From Siphonodentalium dalli (taxonomy: Eukaryota; Mollusca; Scaphopoda; Gadilida; Siphonodentaliidae), in the NCBI GenBank assembly GCA_032622095.1, contig CP136063.1, positions 273,287,426 through 273,351,425 of the forward strand: a DNA stretch of 64,000 nt. Reading direction: 5' to 3'. Made by a program: the position numbers and the translations under genes. Positions 12,029-27,300 of the stretch are shown one piece after another. Below the pieces are notes generated by a model. That model had not been told where the DNA came from. It saw nothing but the letters and a program-made list of their open reading frames with translations, and did no database searches. Numbering within the stretch: the stretch's first letter is position 1; each line of letters starts with the position of its first letter.

Positions 12029-13336
12029 AAGACTGACAATGCACGGTATTTATTGGTAACATACAATGAGTAGACTTACAATGAACGCTCTTTATGTGTA
12101 ACATACCAGGAATAAGACTAACAATGAACGATCTTTATTTGTAACATACCATGAATATACTAACAAGGAACGCTCTTTATTTCTAACATACCATGACTAA
12201 TACTAACAATGAACGGTCTTATTTTAACATACAATGAGTAAGACTAACATTGAACGCTCTGTATTTGTAACATACCAGGAATAAGACTAACAATGAACGC
12301 TCTTAATTTGTAACATACCATGAACAAGAATAACAATGGACGATCTTTATTTGTAACATACCACGAATAGACTAACAATGAACGCTCTTCAATTGTAACA
12401 TACCAGGAATAGACTAACAATGAACGCTCTTTATTTGTAACATACCAGGAATAGACTAACAATGAACGCTCTTTATTTGTAACATACCAGGGATAGACCA
12501 ACAATTAACGCTCTTTATTTGTAATATACCATGAATAGACTAACAATGAACGTTCTTTATTTGTAACATACCATGAATAAACTAACAATGAACGTTCTTT
12601 ATTTGTAACATACCAGGAATAAGACAAACAATGAACGCTCTTTATTTGTAACATACCAGGAATAGTCTTACAATGAACGCTCTTTATTTGTAACATAACA
12701 TGAATAGACTAGCAATGAACGCTCTTTATTAGTAACATACCAGGAATATAATAACAATGAATGCTCTTTATTTGTAACATACCAGGAATAGACTAACAAT
12801 GAACGCTCTTTATTTGGAACATACCATGAATAGACTAAAAATGAACGTTCTTTATTTGTAACATACCAGGAATAGAGTAACAATGAACGCTCTTTATTTG
12901 TAACATACCAGGAATAGACTAACAATGAACGTTCTTTATTTGTAACTTACCAGGAATAGACTAACAATGAACGTTCTTTATTTGTAACATACCAAGAATA
13001 GACTAACAATGAACGTTCTTTATTTGTAGCATATTAGGACTAAGACTAACAATGAAAGTTCTTTATTTTTAACATACAATGAGTAAGACTAACAATGAAC
13101 GCTCTATATTTGTAACATACCAGGCATAAGACTAACAATGAACGATCTTTATTTGTAACATACCATGAATATATTAACAATGAACGCTTTTTATGTGTAT
13201 CATACCAGGAATAAGACTAACAATGAACGCTCTTTATTTGTAACATACCATGAATTAGAATAACAATGGACGGTCTTTATTTGTAACATACCACGAATAG
13301 ACTAACAATGAACGCTCTTTAATTGTAACATACCAG

Positions 13337-13388
13337 GATTAATAACGCTGCACCAGCTCACAAAAGAAACCATCCAACAATAAAGACC
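13337..13388. repeat. 52-bp marker monomer, copy 2
   Basis: Identical to copy 1. The monomer that normally lies between the marker and the CCAGGGATAG monomer is missing here, so the right flank passes directly into CCAGGGATAG. Confidence 0.9.
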
Positions 13389-16300
13389 AATGAACGCTCT
13401 TTATTTGTAACATACCAGGGATAGACTAACAATTTACGCTCTTTATTTGTAATATACCATGAATAGACTAACAATGAACGTTCTTTATTTGTAACAAACC
13501 AGGAATAGACTAACTATGAGCGTTCTTTATTTGTAACATACCAGGAGTAAGACTAACAATGAGCGTTCTTTATATGTAACATACCAGTAATATACTATCG
13601 ATCAACGCTCTTTATATGTAACATACCAGGAGTAAGGCTAACAATGAGCGTTCTTTATTTTTAACATACCAGGAATAAGATTAACAATGAGCGATCTTTA
13701 TTTGTAACATACCATGCATTTTCTAACAAGGAACGCTCTTTATTGGTAATATACAATGAGTAGAGTAACAATGAACGCTCTTTATGTGTAATAAACCAGG
13801 AATAAGACTAACAATGCACGATCATTATTTGTAACATACCATGAATATACTAACAAGTAACGCTCTTTATTTGTAACATACCAGGAATAGACTAACAATG
13901 AGCGTTCTTTATTGGTAACATACCAGGAGTAAGACTAACAATGAACGCTCTTTATTTAAAACATATCAGGAATAGACTAACAATGAGCGTTCTTTATTTG
14001 TAACATACAAGGAGTAAGACTAACAATGAACGCTCTTTATTTGTAACAAACCAGGAATAGACTATATAACAATGAGCGTTATTTATTTGTAACAAACCAG
14101 GAATAGACTAACAATGAACGCTCTTTATTTTTAACATACAATGTGTAAGACTAACAATGAACGCTCTTTATTTGTAACATACCAGGAATAAGACTAACAA
14201 TGAACGATCTTTATTTGTAACATGCCATGAATATACTAACAAGGAACGCTCTTTATTTGTAACATACAATGATCAAGACTAACAATGAACGGTCTTTATT
14301 GGTAACAAACTATACATAGACTAACAATGAACGCTCTTTATGTGTAACATACCAGGAATAAGACTACCAATGGACGTTCTTTGTCGGTTACATACCAGGA
14401 ATAGACTAACAATAAACGCTCTTTGTTTGTAACATACCAGGAATAGACTAACAATGAACGCTCTTTATTTGTAACATACCAGGAATAAGACTAACAATGA
14501 ATGATCTTTATTGGTAACATACCAGGAATAGACTAACAATGAACGCTCATTATTGGTTATTTACCAGGAGGTGACTAACAGTGAACGCTCTTTATTTGTA
14601 ACATACCATGAATAAGACTAACAATGGACGTTCTTTGTTGGTTACATACCAGGAATAGACTAACAATGAACGCTCTTTATTTGTAACATACCAGGAATAA
14701 GACTAACAATGAGCGTTCTTTATTTGTAACATACCAGGAATAGACTAACAATGAACGCTCTTTATTTGTAACATACCAGGAATAGACTAACAATGGGCAT
14801 TCTATATTGGTAACATACCAGGAGTAAGACTAACAATGAACGCTCTTTATTTGTAACATACCAGGAATAGATTAGCAATGAACGCTCTTTATTTGTAACA
14901 TACCAGGAATAGACAAACAATGAACGCTCTGTATTTGTAACATACCAGGAATAGATAAACAATTAACGCTCTTTATTTGTAACATACCAGGAATAAGACT
15001 AACAATGAACGCTCATTATTGGTATGTGAATGATCTTTATTTGTAACATACCATGAATAAGACTAACAATGGACGTACTTTGTTGGTTACATACCAGGAA
15101 TAAGACAGGCAATGAACGCTCTTTATTTGTAACATACCATGAATAAGACTAGCAATGGACGTTCTTTGTTGGTTAAATACCAGGAATAAGACTAGCAATG
15201 AACGCTCTTTATTTGTAACATACCAGGAGTAAGACTAACAATGAACGCTCTTTATTGGTAACATACCAGGAGTAAGACTAACAATGGACGTTCTTTGTTG
15301 GTTACATACCAGGGATAAGACTAGCAATGAACGCTCTTTATTTGTAACATACCATGAATAAGACTAACAATGGACGTTCTTTGTTGGTTACATACCAGGA
15401 ATAAGACTAGCAATGAACGCTCTTTATTTGTAACATATCAGGAGTAAGACTAACAATGAACGCTCTTTATTTGTAACTTACCAAGAGTAAGACTAACAAT
15501 GGACGTTATTTGTTGTTTACATACCAGGGATAAGACTAGCAATGAACGCTCTTTATTTGTAACATGCAATGAATAAGACTAACAATTGACGTTCTTTGTT
15601 GGTTACATACCAGAAATAAGACTAGCAATGAACGCTCTTTATTTTTAACATACCATGAATAAGACTAACAATGGACGTTCTTTGTTGGTTACATACCAGG
15701 ATTAAGACTAGCAATGAACGCTCTTTATTTGTAACATACAATGAGTAAGACTAACTATGAACGCTCTTTATTTGTAACATACCAGGAATAAGACTAACAA
15801 TGAACGATCTTTATTTGTAACATACCATGAATATACTAACAAGGAACGCTCTTTATTTCTAACATACCATGACTAATACTAACAATGAACGGTCTTATTT
15901 TTAACATACAATGAGTAAGACTAACATTGAACGCTCTGTATTTGTAACATACCAGGAATAAGACTAACAATGAACGCTCTTTATTTGTAACATACCATGA
16001 ACAAGAATAACAATGGACGATCTTTATTTGTAACATACCACGAATAGACTAACAATGAACGCTCTTCAATTGTAACATACCAGGAATAGACTAACAATGA
16101 ACGCTCTTTATTTGTAACATACCAGGAATAGACTAACAATGAACGCTCTTTATTTGTAACATACCAGGGATAGACCAACAATTAACGCTCTTTATTTGTA
16201 ATATACCATGAATAGACTAACAATGAACGTTCTTTATTTGTAACATACCATGAATAAACTAACAATGAACGTTCTTTATTTGTAACATACCAGGAATAAG

Positions 16301-16897
16301 ACAAACAATGAACGCTCTTTATTTGTAACATACCAGGAATAGTCTTACAATGAACGCTCTTTATTTGTAACATAACATGAATAGACTAGCAATGAACGCT
16401 CTTTATTAGTAACATACCAGGAATATAATAACAATGAATGCTCTTTATTTGTAACATACCAGGAATAGACTAACAATGAACGCTCTTTATTTGTAACTTA
16501 CCAGGAATAGACTAACAATGAACGTTCTTTATTTGTAACATACCAGGAATAGACTAACAATGAGCGTTCTTTATTTGTAGCATATTAGGAGTAAGACTAA
16601 CAATGAAAGTTCTTTATTTTTAACATACAATGAGTAAGACTAACAATGAACGCTCTATATTTGTAACATACCAGGCATAAGACTAACAATGAACGATCTT
16701 TATTTGTAACATACCATGAATATATTAACAATGAACGCTTTTTATGTGTATCATACCAGGAATAAGACTAACAATGAACGCTCTTTATTTGTAACATACC
16801 ATGAATAAGAATAACAATGGACGGTCTTTATTTGTAACATACCACGAATAGACTAACAATGAACGCTCTTTAATTGTAACATACCAGGATTAATAAC
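13347..16897. repeat. HOR unit 2, short type (3551 bp)
   Basis: A short unit collinear with unit 4. It lacks about 1.1 kb of the long-type body just after the landmark GGGCATTCTATATTGG (about 14794). It has lost one monomer right after the marker and three monomers (126 bp) near 16490 within the pre-marker cassette. Its head carries short-type variants: CAGTGAACG (14579) where long heads have CAGAGAACG, and TGTGTAACATACC (14341) where long heads have TGTGTGACATACC. Confidence 0.85.
15067..15754. repeat. A/B dimer domain, unit 2 (shortened)
   Basis: The short-type version lacks the last dimers and passes through ACTATGAACGCTC directly into diverse monomers. Confidence 0.85.
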
Positions 16898-16939
16898 GCT
16901 GCACCAGCTCACAAAAGAAACCATCCAACAATAAAGACC
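16888..16939. repeat. 52-bp marker monomer, copy 3
   Basis: Identical to copy 1. Left flank TTTAATTG; right flank has the TTATTAGTAAC variant. Confidence 0.9.
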
Positions 16940-19339
16940 AATGAACGCTCTTTATTAGTAACATACCAGGAATAGACTAACAATGAACGCTCTTTATTTG
17001 TAACATACCAGGGATAGACTAACAATTTACGCTCTTTATTTGTAATATACCATGAATAGACTAACAATGAACGTTCTTTATTTGTAACAAACCAGGAATA
17101 GACTAACTATGAGCGTTCTTTATTTGTAACATACCAGGAGTAAGACTAACAATGAACGTTCTTTATATGTAACATACCAGTAATATACTATCGATCAACG
17201 CTCTTTATATGTAACATACCAGGAGTAAGGCTAACAATGAGCGTTCTTTATTTTTAACATACCAGGAATAAGATTAACAATGAGCGATCTTTATTTGTAA
17301 CATACCATGCATTTTCTAACAAGGAACGCTCTTTATTGGTAATATACAATGAGTAGAGTAACAATGAACGCTCTTTGTGTGTAATAAACCAGGAATAAGA
17401 CTAACAATGCACGATCATTATTTGTAACATACCATGAATATACTAACAAGGAACGCTCTTTATTTGTAACATACCAGGAATAGACTAACAATGAGCGTTC
17501 TTTATTGGTAACATACCAGGAGTAAGACTAACAATGAACGCTCTTTATTTAAAACATATCAGGAATAGACTAACAATGAGCGTTCTTTATTTGTAACATA
17601 CAAGGCGTAAGACTAACAATGAACGCTCTTTATTTGTAACAAACCAGGAATAGACTATATAACAATGAGCGTTATTTATTTGTAACAAACCAGGAATAGA
17701 CTAACAATGAACGCTCTTTATTTTTAACATACAATGTGTAAGACTAACAATGAACGCTCTTTATTTGTAACATACCAGGAATAAGACTAACAATGAACGA
17801 TCTTTATTTGTAACATGCCATGAATATACTAACAAGGAACGCTCTTTATTTGTAACATACAATGATCAAGACTAACAATGAACGGTCTTTATTGGTAACA
17901 AACAATACATATACTAACAATGAACGCTCTTTATGTGTGACATACCAGGAATAAGACTACCAATGGACGTTCTTTGTCGGTTACATACCAGGAATAGACT
18001 AACAATAAACGCTCTTTGTTTGTAACATACCAGGAATAGACTAACAATGAACGCTCTTTATTTGTAACATACCAGGAATAAGACTAACAATGAATGATCT
18101 TTATTGGTAACATACCAGGAATAGACTAACAATGAACGCTCATTATTGGTTATTTACCAGGAGGTGACTAACAGAGAACGCTCTTTATTTGTAACATACC
18201 ATGAATAAGACTAACAATGGACGTTCTTTGTTGGTTACATACCAGGAATAGACTAACAATGAACGCTCTTTATTTGTAACATACCAGGAATAAGACTAAC
18301 AATGAGCGTTCTTTATTTGTAACATACCAGGAATAGACTAACAATGAACGCTCTTTATTTGTAACATACCAGGAATAGACTAACAATGGGCATTCTATAT
18401 TGGTAACATACCAGGAGTAAGACTAACAATGAACGCTCTTTATTTATAACATACCAGGAATAGACTAACAATGAGCGTTCTTCATTTGTAACATACCAGG
18501 TGTAAGACTAACAATGAACGCTCTTTATTTTTAACATACCAGGAATAGACTATATAGCAATGAGCGTTCTTTATTTGTAACATACTATGAATAGACTAAC
18601 AATGAACGCTCTTTATTTGTAACATACCAGGAATAGACTAACAATGAACGTTCTTTATTTGTAACATACATGGAATAAGACTAACAATGGACGTTCTTTA
18701 TTTGTAACATACCAGGAATAGACTAACAATGAGCGTTCTTTATTTGTAACATACCAGGAATAAGACTAGCAATGAACGTTCTGTATTTGTAACATACCAG
18801 GAATAGACTAGCAATGAACGCTCTTTATTTGTAACATACCAGGAATAGACTAACAATGGACGTTCTTTATTTGTAACATACCAGGAATAGACTAACAATG
18901 GACGTTCTTTATGTGTAACATACCAGGAATAGACTAACAATGAGCGTTCTTTATTTGTAACATACCAGGAATAATACCAACAATGGACGTTCTTTATTTG
19001 TAACATATCAGGAATAGACTATCAATGGACACTCTTTATTTGTAACGTACCAGGAATATACTAGCAATGAACGCTCTTTATTTGTAATATACCATGAATA
19101 TACTAACAATGAACGCACTTTATTTGTAACATACCAGGAATAGATTAGCAATGAACGCTCTTTATTTGTAACATACCAGGAATAGACAAACAATGAACGC
19201 TCTGTATTTGTAACATACCAGGAATAGATAAACAATTAACGCTCTTTATTTGTAACATACCAGGAATAAGACTAACAATGAACGCTCATTATTGGTATAT
19301 GAATGATCTTTATTTGTAACATACCATGAATAAGACTAA

Positions 19340-20194
19340 CAAAGGACGTACTTTGTTGGTTACATACCAGGAATAAGACAGGCAATGAACGCTCTTTATT
19401 TGTAACATACCATGAATAAGACTAGCAATGGACGTTCTTTGTTGGTTAAATACCAGGAATAAGACTAGCAATGAACGCTCTTTATTTGTAACATACCAGG
19501 AGTAAGACTAACAATGAACGCTCTTTATTGGTAACATACCAGGAGTAAGACTAACAATGGACGTTCTTTGTTGGTTACATACCAGGGATAAGACTAGCAA
19601 TGAACGCTCTTTATTTGTAACATACCATGAATAAGACTAACAATGGACGTTCTTTGTTGGTTACATACCAGGAATAAGACTAGCAATGAACGCTCTTTAT
19701 TTGTAACATATCAGGAGTAAGACTAACAATGAACGCTCTTTATTTGTAACTTACCAAGAGTAAGACTAACAATGGACGTTATTTGTTGTTTACATACCAG
19801 GGATAAGACTAGCAATGAACGCTCTTTATTTGTAACATGCAATGAATAAGACTAACAATTGACGTTCTTTGTTGGTTATATACCAGAAATAAGACTAGCA
19901 ATGAACGCTCTTTATTTTTAACATACCATGAATAAGACTAACAATGGACGTTCTTTGTTGGTTACATACCAGGATTAAGACTAGCAATGAACGCTCTTTA
20001 TTTGTAACATACAATGAGTAAGACTAACTATGAACGCGCTTTATTTGTAACATACCAGGAATAAACCAACAATGGACGTTCTTTGTTGGTTACATACCAG
20101 GAATAGATTAACAGTGAACGCTCTTTATTTGTAACATACCATGAATAAGACTAACAATGGACGTTCTTTGTTGGTTACATACCAGGAGTAAGAC
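19340..20194. repeat. A/B dimer domain, unit 3 body
   Basis: 855 bp; starts with CAAAGGACG instead of CAATGGACG, and the upstream landmark reads GGTATATGAATGATC. Confidence 0.87.
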
Positions 20195-20653
20195 TATCAA
20201 TGAGCGTTCTTTATTTGTAACATACAAGGAATAGACTAACAATGAACGCTCTTTATTAGTAACATACCAGGAATAAGACTAACAATGAGCGTTCGCTATT
20301 TGTAACATACCAGGAATAAGACTAACAATGAGCGTTCTTTATTTGTAACATACCATGACTAAGACTGACAATGAACGGTATTTATTGGTAACATACAATG
20401 AGTAGACTTACAATGAACGCTCTTTATGTGTAACATACCAGGAATAAGACTAACAATGAACGATCTTTATTTGTAACATACCATGAATATACTAACGTGG
20501 AACGCTCTTTATTTCTAACATACCATGACTAATACTAACAATGAACGGTCTTATTTTTAACATACAATGAGTAAGACTAACATTGAACGCTCTGTATTTG
20601 TAACATACCAGGCATAAGACTAACAATGAACGATCTTTATTTGTAACATACCA

Positions 20654-23145
20654 TGAATATGCTAACAATGAACGCTTTTTATGTGTATCATACCAGGAAT
20701 AAGACTAACAATGAACGCTCTTTATTTGTAACATACCATGAACAAGAATAACAATGGACGGTCTTTATTTGTAACATACCACGAATAGACTAACAATGAA
20801 CGCTCTTCAATTGTAACATACCAGGAATAGACTAACAATGAACGCTCTTTATTTGTAACATACCAGGAATAGACTAACAATGAACGCTCTTTATTTGTAA
20901 CATACCAGGGATAGACCAACAATTAACGCTCTTTATTTGTAATATACCATGAATAGACTAACAATGAACGTTCTTTATTTGTAACATACCATGAATAAAC
21001 TAACAATGAACGTTCTTTATTTGTAATATACCAGGAATAAGACAAACAATGAACGCTCTTTATTTGTAACATACCAGGAATAGTCTTACAATGAACGCTC
21101 TTTATTTGTAACATAACATGAATAGACTAACAATGAACGCTCTTTATTAGTAACATACCAGGAATATAATAACAATGAATGCTCTTTATTTGTAACATAC
21201 CAGGAATAGACTAACAATGAACGCTCTTTATTTGGAACATACCATGAATAGACTAAAAATGAACGTTCTTTATTTGTAACATACCAGGAATAGAGTAACA
21301 ATGAACGCTCTTTATTTGTAACATACCAGGAATAGACTAACAATGAACGCTTTTTATTTGTAACTTACCAGGAATAGACTAACAATGAACGTTCTTTATT
21401 TGTAACATACCATGAATAGACTAACAACGAACGCTCTTTATTTGTAACATACCAGGAATAGACTAGCAATGAACGCTCTTTATTTGTAACATACCAGGAA
21501 TATACTAACAATGATCGTTCTTTATTTGTAACATACCATGAATATACTAGCAATGAGCGTTCTTTATTTGTAACATACCAGGAATAGACTAACAATGAAC
21601 GCTCTTTATTTGTAACATACCAGGAATAGACTAACAATGAGCGTTCTTTATTTGTAACATACCAGGAATAGACTAACAATGAACGCTCTTTATTTGTAAC
21701 ATACCAGGAATAGACTAACAATGAGCATTCTGTGTTGGTTACATACCACGAATAAGACGAGCAATGATCGCACTTTATTTGTAACATACCAGGAATAGAT
21801 TAGCAATGAACGCTCTTTATTTGTAACATACCAGGAATAGACTAACAATGAACGCTCTGTATTTGTAACATACCAGGAATAGATAAACAATTAACGCTCT
21901 TTATTTGTAACATACCAGGAATAAGACTAACAATGAACGCTCATTATTGGTATGTGAATGATCTTTATTTGTAACATACCATGATTAAGACTAACAATGG
22001 ACGTACTTTGTTGGTTACATACCAGGAATAAGACAGGCAATGAACGCTGTTTATTTGTAACATACCATGAATAAGACTAGCAATGGACGTTCTTTGTTGG
22101 TTAAATACCAGGAATAAGACTAGCAATGAACGCTCTTTATTTGTAACATACCAGGAGTAAGACTAACAATGAACGCTCTTTATTGGTAACATACCAGGAG
22201 TAAGACTAACAATGGACGTTCTTTGTTGGTTACATATTAGGGATAAGACTAGCAATGAACGCTCTTTATTTGTAACATACCATGAATAAGACTAACAATG
22301 GACGTTCTTTGTTGGTTACATACCAGGAATAAGACTAGCAATGAACGCTCTTTATTTGTAACATATCAGGAGTAAGACTAACAATGAACGCTCTTTATTT
22401 GTAACTTACTAAGAGTAAGACTAACAACGGACGTTATTTGTTGTTTACATACCAGGGATAAGACTAGCAATGAACGCTCTTTATTTGTAACATGCAATGA
22501 ATAAGACTAACAATTGACGTTCTTTGTTGGTTACATACCAGAAATAAGACTAGCAATGAACGCTCTTTATTTTTAACATACCATGAATAAGACTAACAAT
22601 GGACGTTCTTTGTTGGTTACATACCAGGATTAAGACTAGCAATGAACGCTCTTTATTTGTAACATACAATGAGTAAGACTAACTATGAACGCGCTTTATT
22701 TGTAACATACCAGGAATAAACCAACAATGGACGTTCTTTGTTGGTTACATACCAGGAATAGATTAACAGTGGACGCTCTTTATTTGTAACATACCATGAA
22801 TAAGACTAACAATGGACGTTCTTTGTTGGTTACATACCAGGAGTAAGACTATCAATGAGCGTTCTTTATTTGTAACATACAAGGAATAGACTAACAATGA
22901 ACGCTCTTTATTAGTAACATACCAGGAATAAGACTAACAATGAGCGTTCGCTATTTGTAACATACCAGGAATACGACTAACAATGAGCGTTCTTTATTTG
23001 TAACATACCATGACTAAGACTGACAATGCACGGTATTTATTGGTAACATACAATGAGTAGACTTACAATGAACGCTCTTTATGTGTAACATACCAGGAAT
23101 AAGACTAACAATGAACGATCTTTATTTGTAACATACCATGAATAT
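20654..23145. repeat. Recombinant block R2
   Basis: Second copy of the cassette-to-body fusion (ACAACGAACG at 21424). Private variants include CATATTAGGGATAAG near 22234 and ATACGACTAAC near 22972. It is followed by more unit sequence and then a full cassette (23375). Confidence 0.8.
21995..22849. repeat. A/B dimer domain, block R2
   Basis: 855 bp with the R-type variants of R1. Confidence 0.87.
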
Positions 23146-24324
23146 ACTAACAAGGAACGCTCTTTATTTCTAACATACCATGACTAATACTAACAATGAA
23201 CGGTCTTATTTTTAACATACAATGAGTAAGACTAACATTGAACGCTCTGTATTTGTAACATACCAGGAATAAGACTAACAATGAACGCTCTTTATTTGTA
23301 ACATACCATGAACAAGAATAACAATGGACGATCTTTATTTGTAACATACCACGAATAGACTAACAATGAACGCTCTTCAATTGTAACATACCAGGAATAG
23401 ACTAACAATGAACGCTCTTTATTTGTAACATACCAGGAATAGACTAACAATGAACGCTCTTTATTTGTAACATACCAGGGATAGACCAACAATTAACGCT
23501 CTTTATTTGTAATATACCATGAATAGACTAACAATGAACGTTCTTTATTTGTAACATACCATGAATAAACTAACAATGAACGTTCTTTATTTGTAACATA
23601 CCAGGAATAAGACAAACAATGAACGCTCTTTATTTGTAACATACCAGGAATAGTCCTACAATGAACGCTCTTTATTTGTAACATAACATGAATAGACTAG
23701 CAATGAACGCTCTTTATTAGTAACATACCAGGAATATAATAACAATGAATGCTCTTTATTTGTAACATACCAGGAATAGACTAACAATGAACGCTCTTTA
23801 TTTGGAACATACCATGAATAGACTAAAAATGAACGTTCTTTATTTGTAACATACCAGGAATAGAGTAACAATGAACGCTCTTTATTTGTAACATACCAGG
23901 AATAGACTAACAATGAACGCTCTTTATTTGTAACTTACCAGGAATAGACTAACAATGAACGTTCTTTATTTGTAACATACCAAGAATAGACTAACAATGA
24001 GCGTTCTTTATTTGTAGCATATTAGGACTAAGACTAACAATGAAAGTTCTTTATTTTTAACATACAATGAGTAAGACTAACAATGAACGCTCTATATTTG
24101 TAACATACCAGGCATAAGACTAACAATGAACGATCTTTATTTGTAACATACCATGAATATATTAACAATGAACGCTTTTTATGTGTATCATACCAGGAAT
24201 AAGACTAACAATGAACGCTCTTTATTTGTAACATACCATGAATAAGAATAACAATGGACGGTCTTTATTTGTAACATACCACGAATAGACTAACAATGAA
24301 CGCTCTTTAATTGTAACATACCAG

Positions 24325-24376
24325 GATTAATAACGCTGCACCAGCTCACAAAAGAAACCATCCAACAATAAAGACC
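24325..24376. repeat. 52-bp marker monomer, copy 4
   Basis: Identical to copy 1. Left flank TTTAATTG, right flank TTATTTGTAAC. Confidence 0.9.
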
Positions 24377-27300
24377 AATGAACGCTCTTTATTTGTAACA
24401 TACCAGGAATAGACTAACAATGAACGCTCTTTATTTGTAACATACCAGGGATAGACTAACAATTTACGCTCTTTATTTGTAATATACCATGAATAGACTA
24501 ACAATGAACGTTCTTTATTTGTAACAAACCAGGAATAGACTAACTATGAGCGTTCTTTATTTGTAACATACCAGGAGTAAGACTAACAATGAGCGTTCTT
24601 TATATGTAACATACCAGTAATATACTATCGATCAACGCTCTTTATATGTAACATACCAGGAGTAAGGCTAACAATGAGCGTTCTTTATTTTTAACATACC
24701 AGGAATAAGATTAACAATGAGCGATCTTTATTTGTAACATACCATGCATTTTCTAACAAGGAACGCTCTTTATTGGTAATATACAATGAGTAGAGTAACA
24801 ATGAACGCTCTTTGTGTGTAATAAACCAGGAATAAGACTAACAATGCACGATCATTATTTGTAACATACCATGAATATACTAACAAGGAACGCTCTTTAT
24901 TTGTAACATACCAGGAATAGACTAACAATGAGCGTTCTTTATTGGTAACATACCAGGAGTAAGACTAACAATGAACGCTCTTTATTTAAAACATATCAGG
25001 AATAGACTAACAATGAGCGTTCTTTATTTGTAACATACAAGGAGTAAGACTAACAATGAACGCTCTTTATTTGTAACAAACCAGGAATAGACTATATAAC
25101 AATGAGCGTTATTTATTTGTAACAAACCAGGAATAGACTAACAATGAACGCTCTTTATTTTTAACATACAATGTGTAAGACTAACAATGAACGCTCTTTA
25201 TTTGTAACATACCAGGAATAAGACTAACAATGAACGATCTTTATTTGTAACATGCCATGAATATACTAACAAGGAACGCTCTTTATTTGTAACATACAAT
25301 GATCAAGACTAACAATGAACGGTCTTTATTGGTAACAAACAATACATAGACTAACAATGAACGCTCTTTATGTGTAACATACCAAGAATAAGACTACCAA
25401 TGGACGTTCTTTGTCGGTTACATACCAGGAATAGACTAACAATAAACGCTCTTTGTTTGTAACATACCAGGAATAGACTAACAATGAACGCTCATTATTT
25501 GTAACATACCAGGAATAAGACTAACAATGAATGATCTTTATTGGTAACATACCAGGAATAGACTAACAATGAACGCTCATTATTGGTTATTTACCAGGAG
25601 GTGACTAACAGTGAACGCTCTTTATTTGTAACATACCATGAATAAGACTAACAATGGACGTTCTTTGTTGGTTACATACCAGGAATAGACTAACAATGAA
25701 CGCTCTTTATTTGTAACATACCAGGAATAAGACTAACAATGAGCGTTCTTTATTTGTAACATACCAGGAATAGACTAACAATGAACGCTCTTTATTTGTA
25801 ACATACCAGGAATAGACTAACAATGGGCATTCTATATTGGTAACATACCAGGAGTAAGACTAACAATGAACGCTCTTTATTTGTAACATACCAGGAATAG
25901 ATTAGCAATGAACGCTCTTTATTTGTAACATACCAGGAATAGACAAACAATGAACGCTCTGTATTTGTAACATACCAGGAATAGATAAACAATTAACGCT
26001 CTTTATTTGTAACATACCAGGAATAAGACTAACAATGAACGCTCATTATTGGTATGTGAATGATCTTTATTTGTAACATACCATGAATAAGACTAACAAT
26101 GGACGTACTTTGTTGGTTACATACCAGGAATAAGACAGGCAATGAACGCTCTTTATTTGTAACATACCATGAATAAGACTAGCAATGGACGTTATTTGTT
26201 GGTTAAATACCAGGAATAAGACTAGCAATGAACGCTCTTTATTTGTAACATACCAGGAGTAAGACTAACAATGAACGCTCTTTATTGGTAACATACCAGG
26301 AGTAAGACTAACAATGGACGTTCTTTGTTGGTTACATACCAGGGATAAGACTAGCAATGAACGCTCTTTATTTGTAACATACCATGAATAAGACTAACAA
26401 TGGACGTTCTTTGTTGGTTACATACCAGGAATAAGACTAGCAATGAACGCTCTTTATTTGTAACATATCAGGAGTAAGACTAACAATGAACGCTCTTTAT
26501 TTGTAACTTACCAAGAGTAAGACTAACAATGGACGTTATTTGTTGTTTACATACCAGGGATAAGACTAGCAATGAACGCTCTTTATTTGTAACATGCAAT
26601 GAATAAACTAACAATTGACGTTCTTTGTTGGTTACATACCAGAAATAAGACTAGCAATGAACGCTCTTTATTTTTAACATACCATGAATAAGACTAACAA
26701 TGGACGTTCTTTGTTGGTTACATACCAGGATTAAGACTAGCAATGAACGCTCTTTATTTGTAACATACAATGAGTAAGACTAACTATGAACGCTCTTTAT
26801 TTGTAACATACCAGGAATAAGACTAACAATGAACGATCTTTATTTGTAACATACCATGAATATACTAACAAGGAACGCTCTTTATTTCTAACATACCATG
26901 ACTAATACTAACAATGAACGGTCTTATTTTTAACATACAATGAGTAAGACTAACATTGAACGCTCTGTATTTGTAACATACCAGGAATAAGACTAACAAT
27001 GAACGCTCTTTATTTGTAACATACCATGAACAAGAATAACAATGGACGATCTTTATTTGTAACATACCACGAATAGACTAACAATGAACGCTCTTCAATT
27101 GTAACATACCAGGAATAGACTAACAATGAACGCTCTTTATTTGTAACATACCAGGAATAGACTAACAATGAACGCTCTTTATTTGTAACATACCAGGGAT
27201 AGACCAACAATTAACGCTCTTTATTTGTAATCTACCATGAATAGACTAACAATGAACGTTCTTTATTTGTAACATACCATGAATAAACTAACAATGAACG

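Larger units (their letters stand above)
961..13346. repeat. HOR unit 1 (12386 bp), with internal triplication
   Basis: The longest marker-to-marker unit. Its head (961-2842) lacks one 42-bp monomer near 1511 compared with the other heads: the landmark at 2761 lies 1800 bp from the marker instead of 1842. A 2226-bp segment then occurs three times. Next comes recombinant block R1 (from 9541), in which a CTTCAATTG cassette (9692) runs into unit-body sequence instead of reaching a marker. A second, complete cassette (12387) ends at the next marker. The two cassettes are 2695 bp apart. Confidence 0.85.
16898..24334. repeat. HOR unit 3, long type (7437 bp)
   Basis: Head and body resemble the 4655-bp units but have lost about 421 bp (near ten monomers) around 19080, removing most of the in-register 42-bp run seen elsewhere. 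Recombinant block R2 follows (20654-23145), then a full 960-bp cassette (23375-24334). From the marker to about 23145 the unit is collinear with unit 6 (32708-39334). The offset rises from 15810 to 16189 bp, which the 421-bp loss here and a 42-bp loss in unit 6 account for exactly. Confidence 0.85.

Noticed and set aside
14560-14584. Ribosome binding site (CAGGAGGTGACTAACAGTG)
   Set aside because: AGGAGGTG resembles a bacterial ribosome-binding site with GTG downstream, but it is one monomer variant recurring in the unit heads and it opens no long plus-strand frame.
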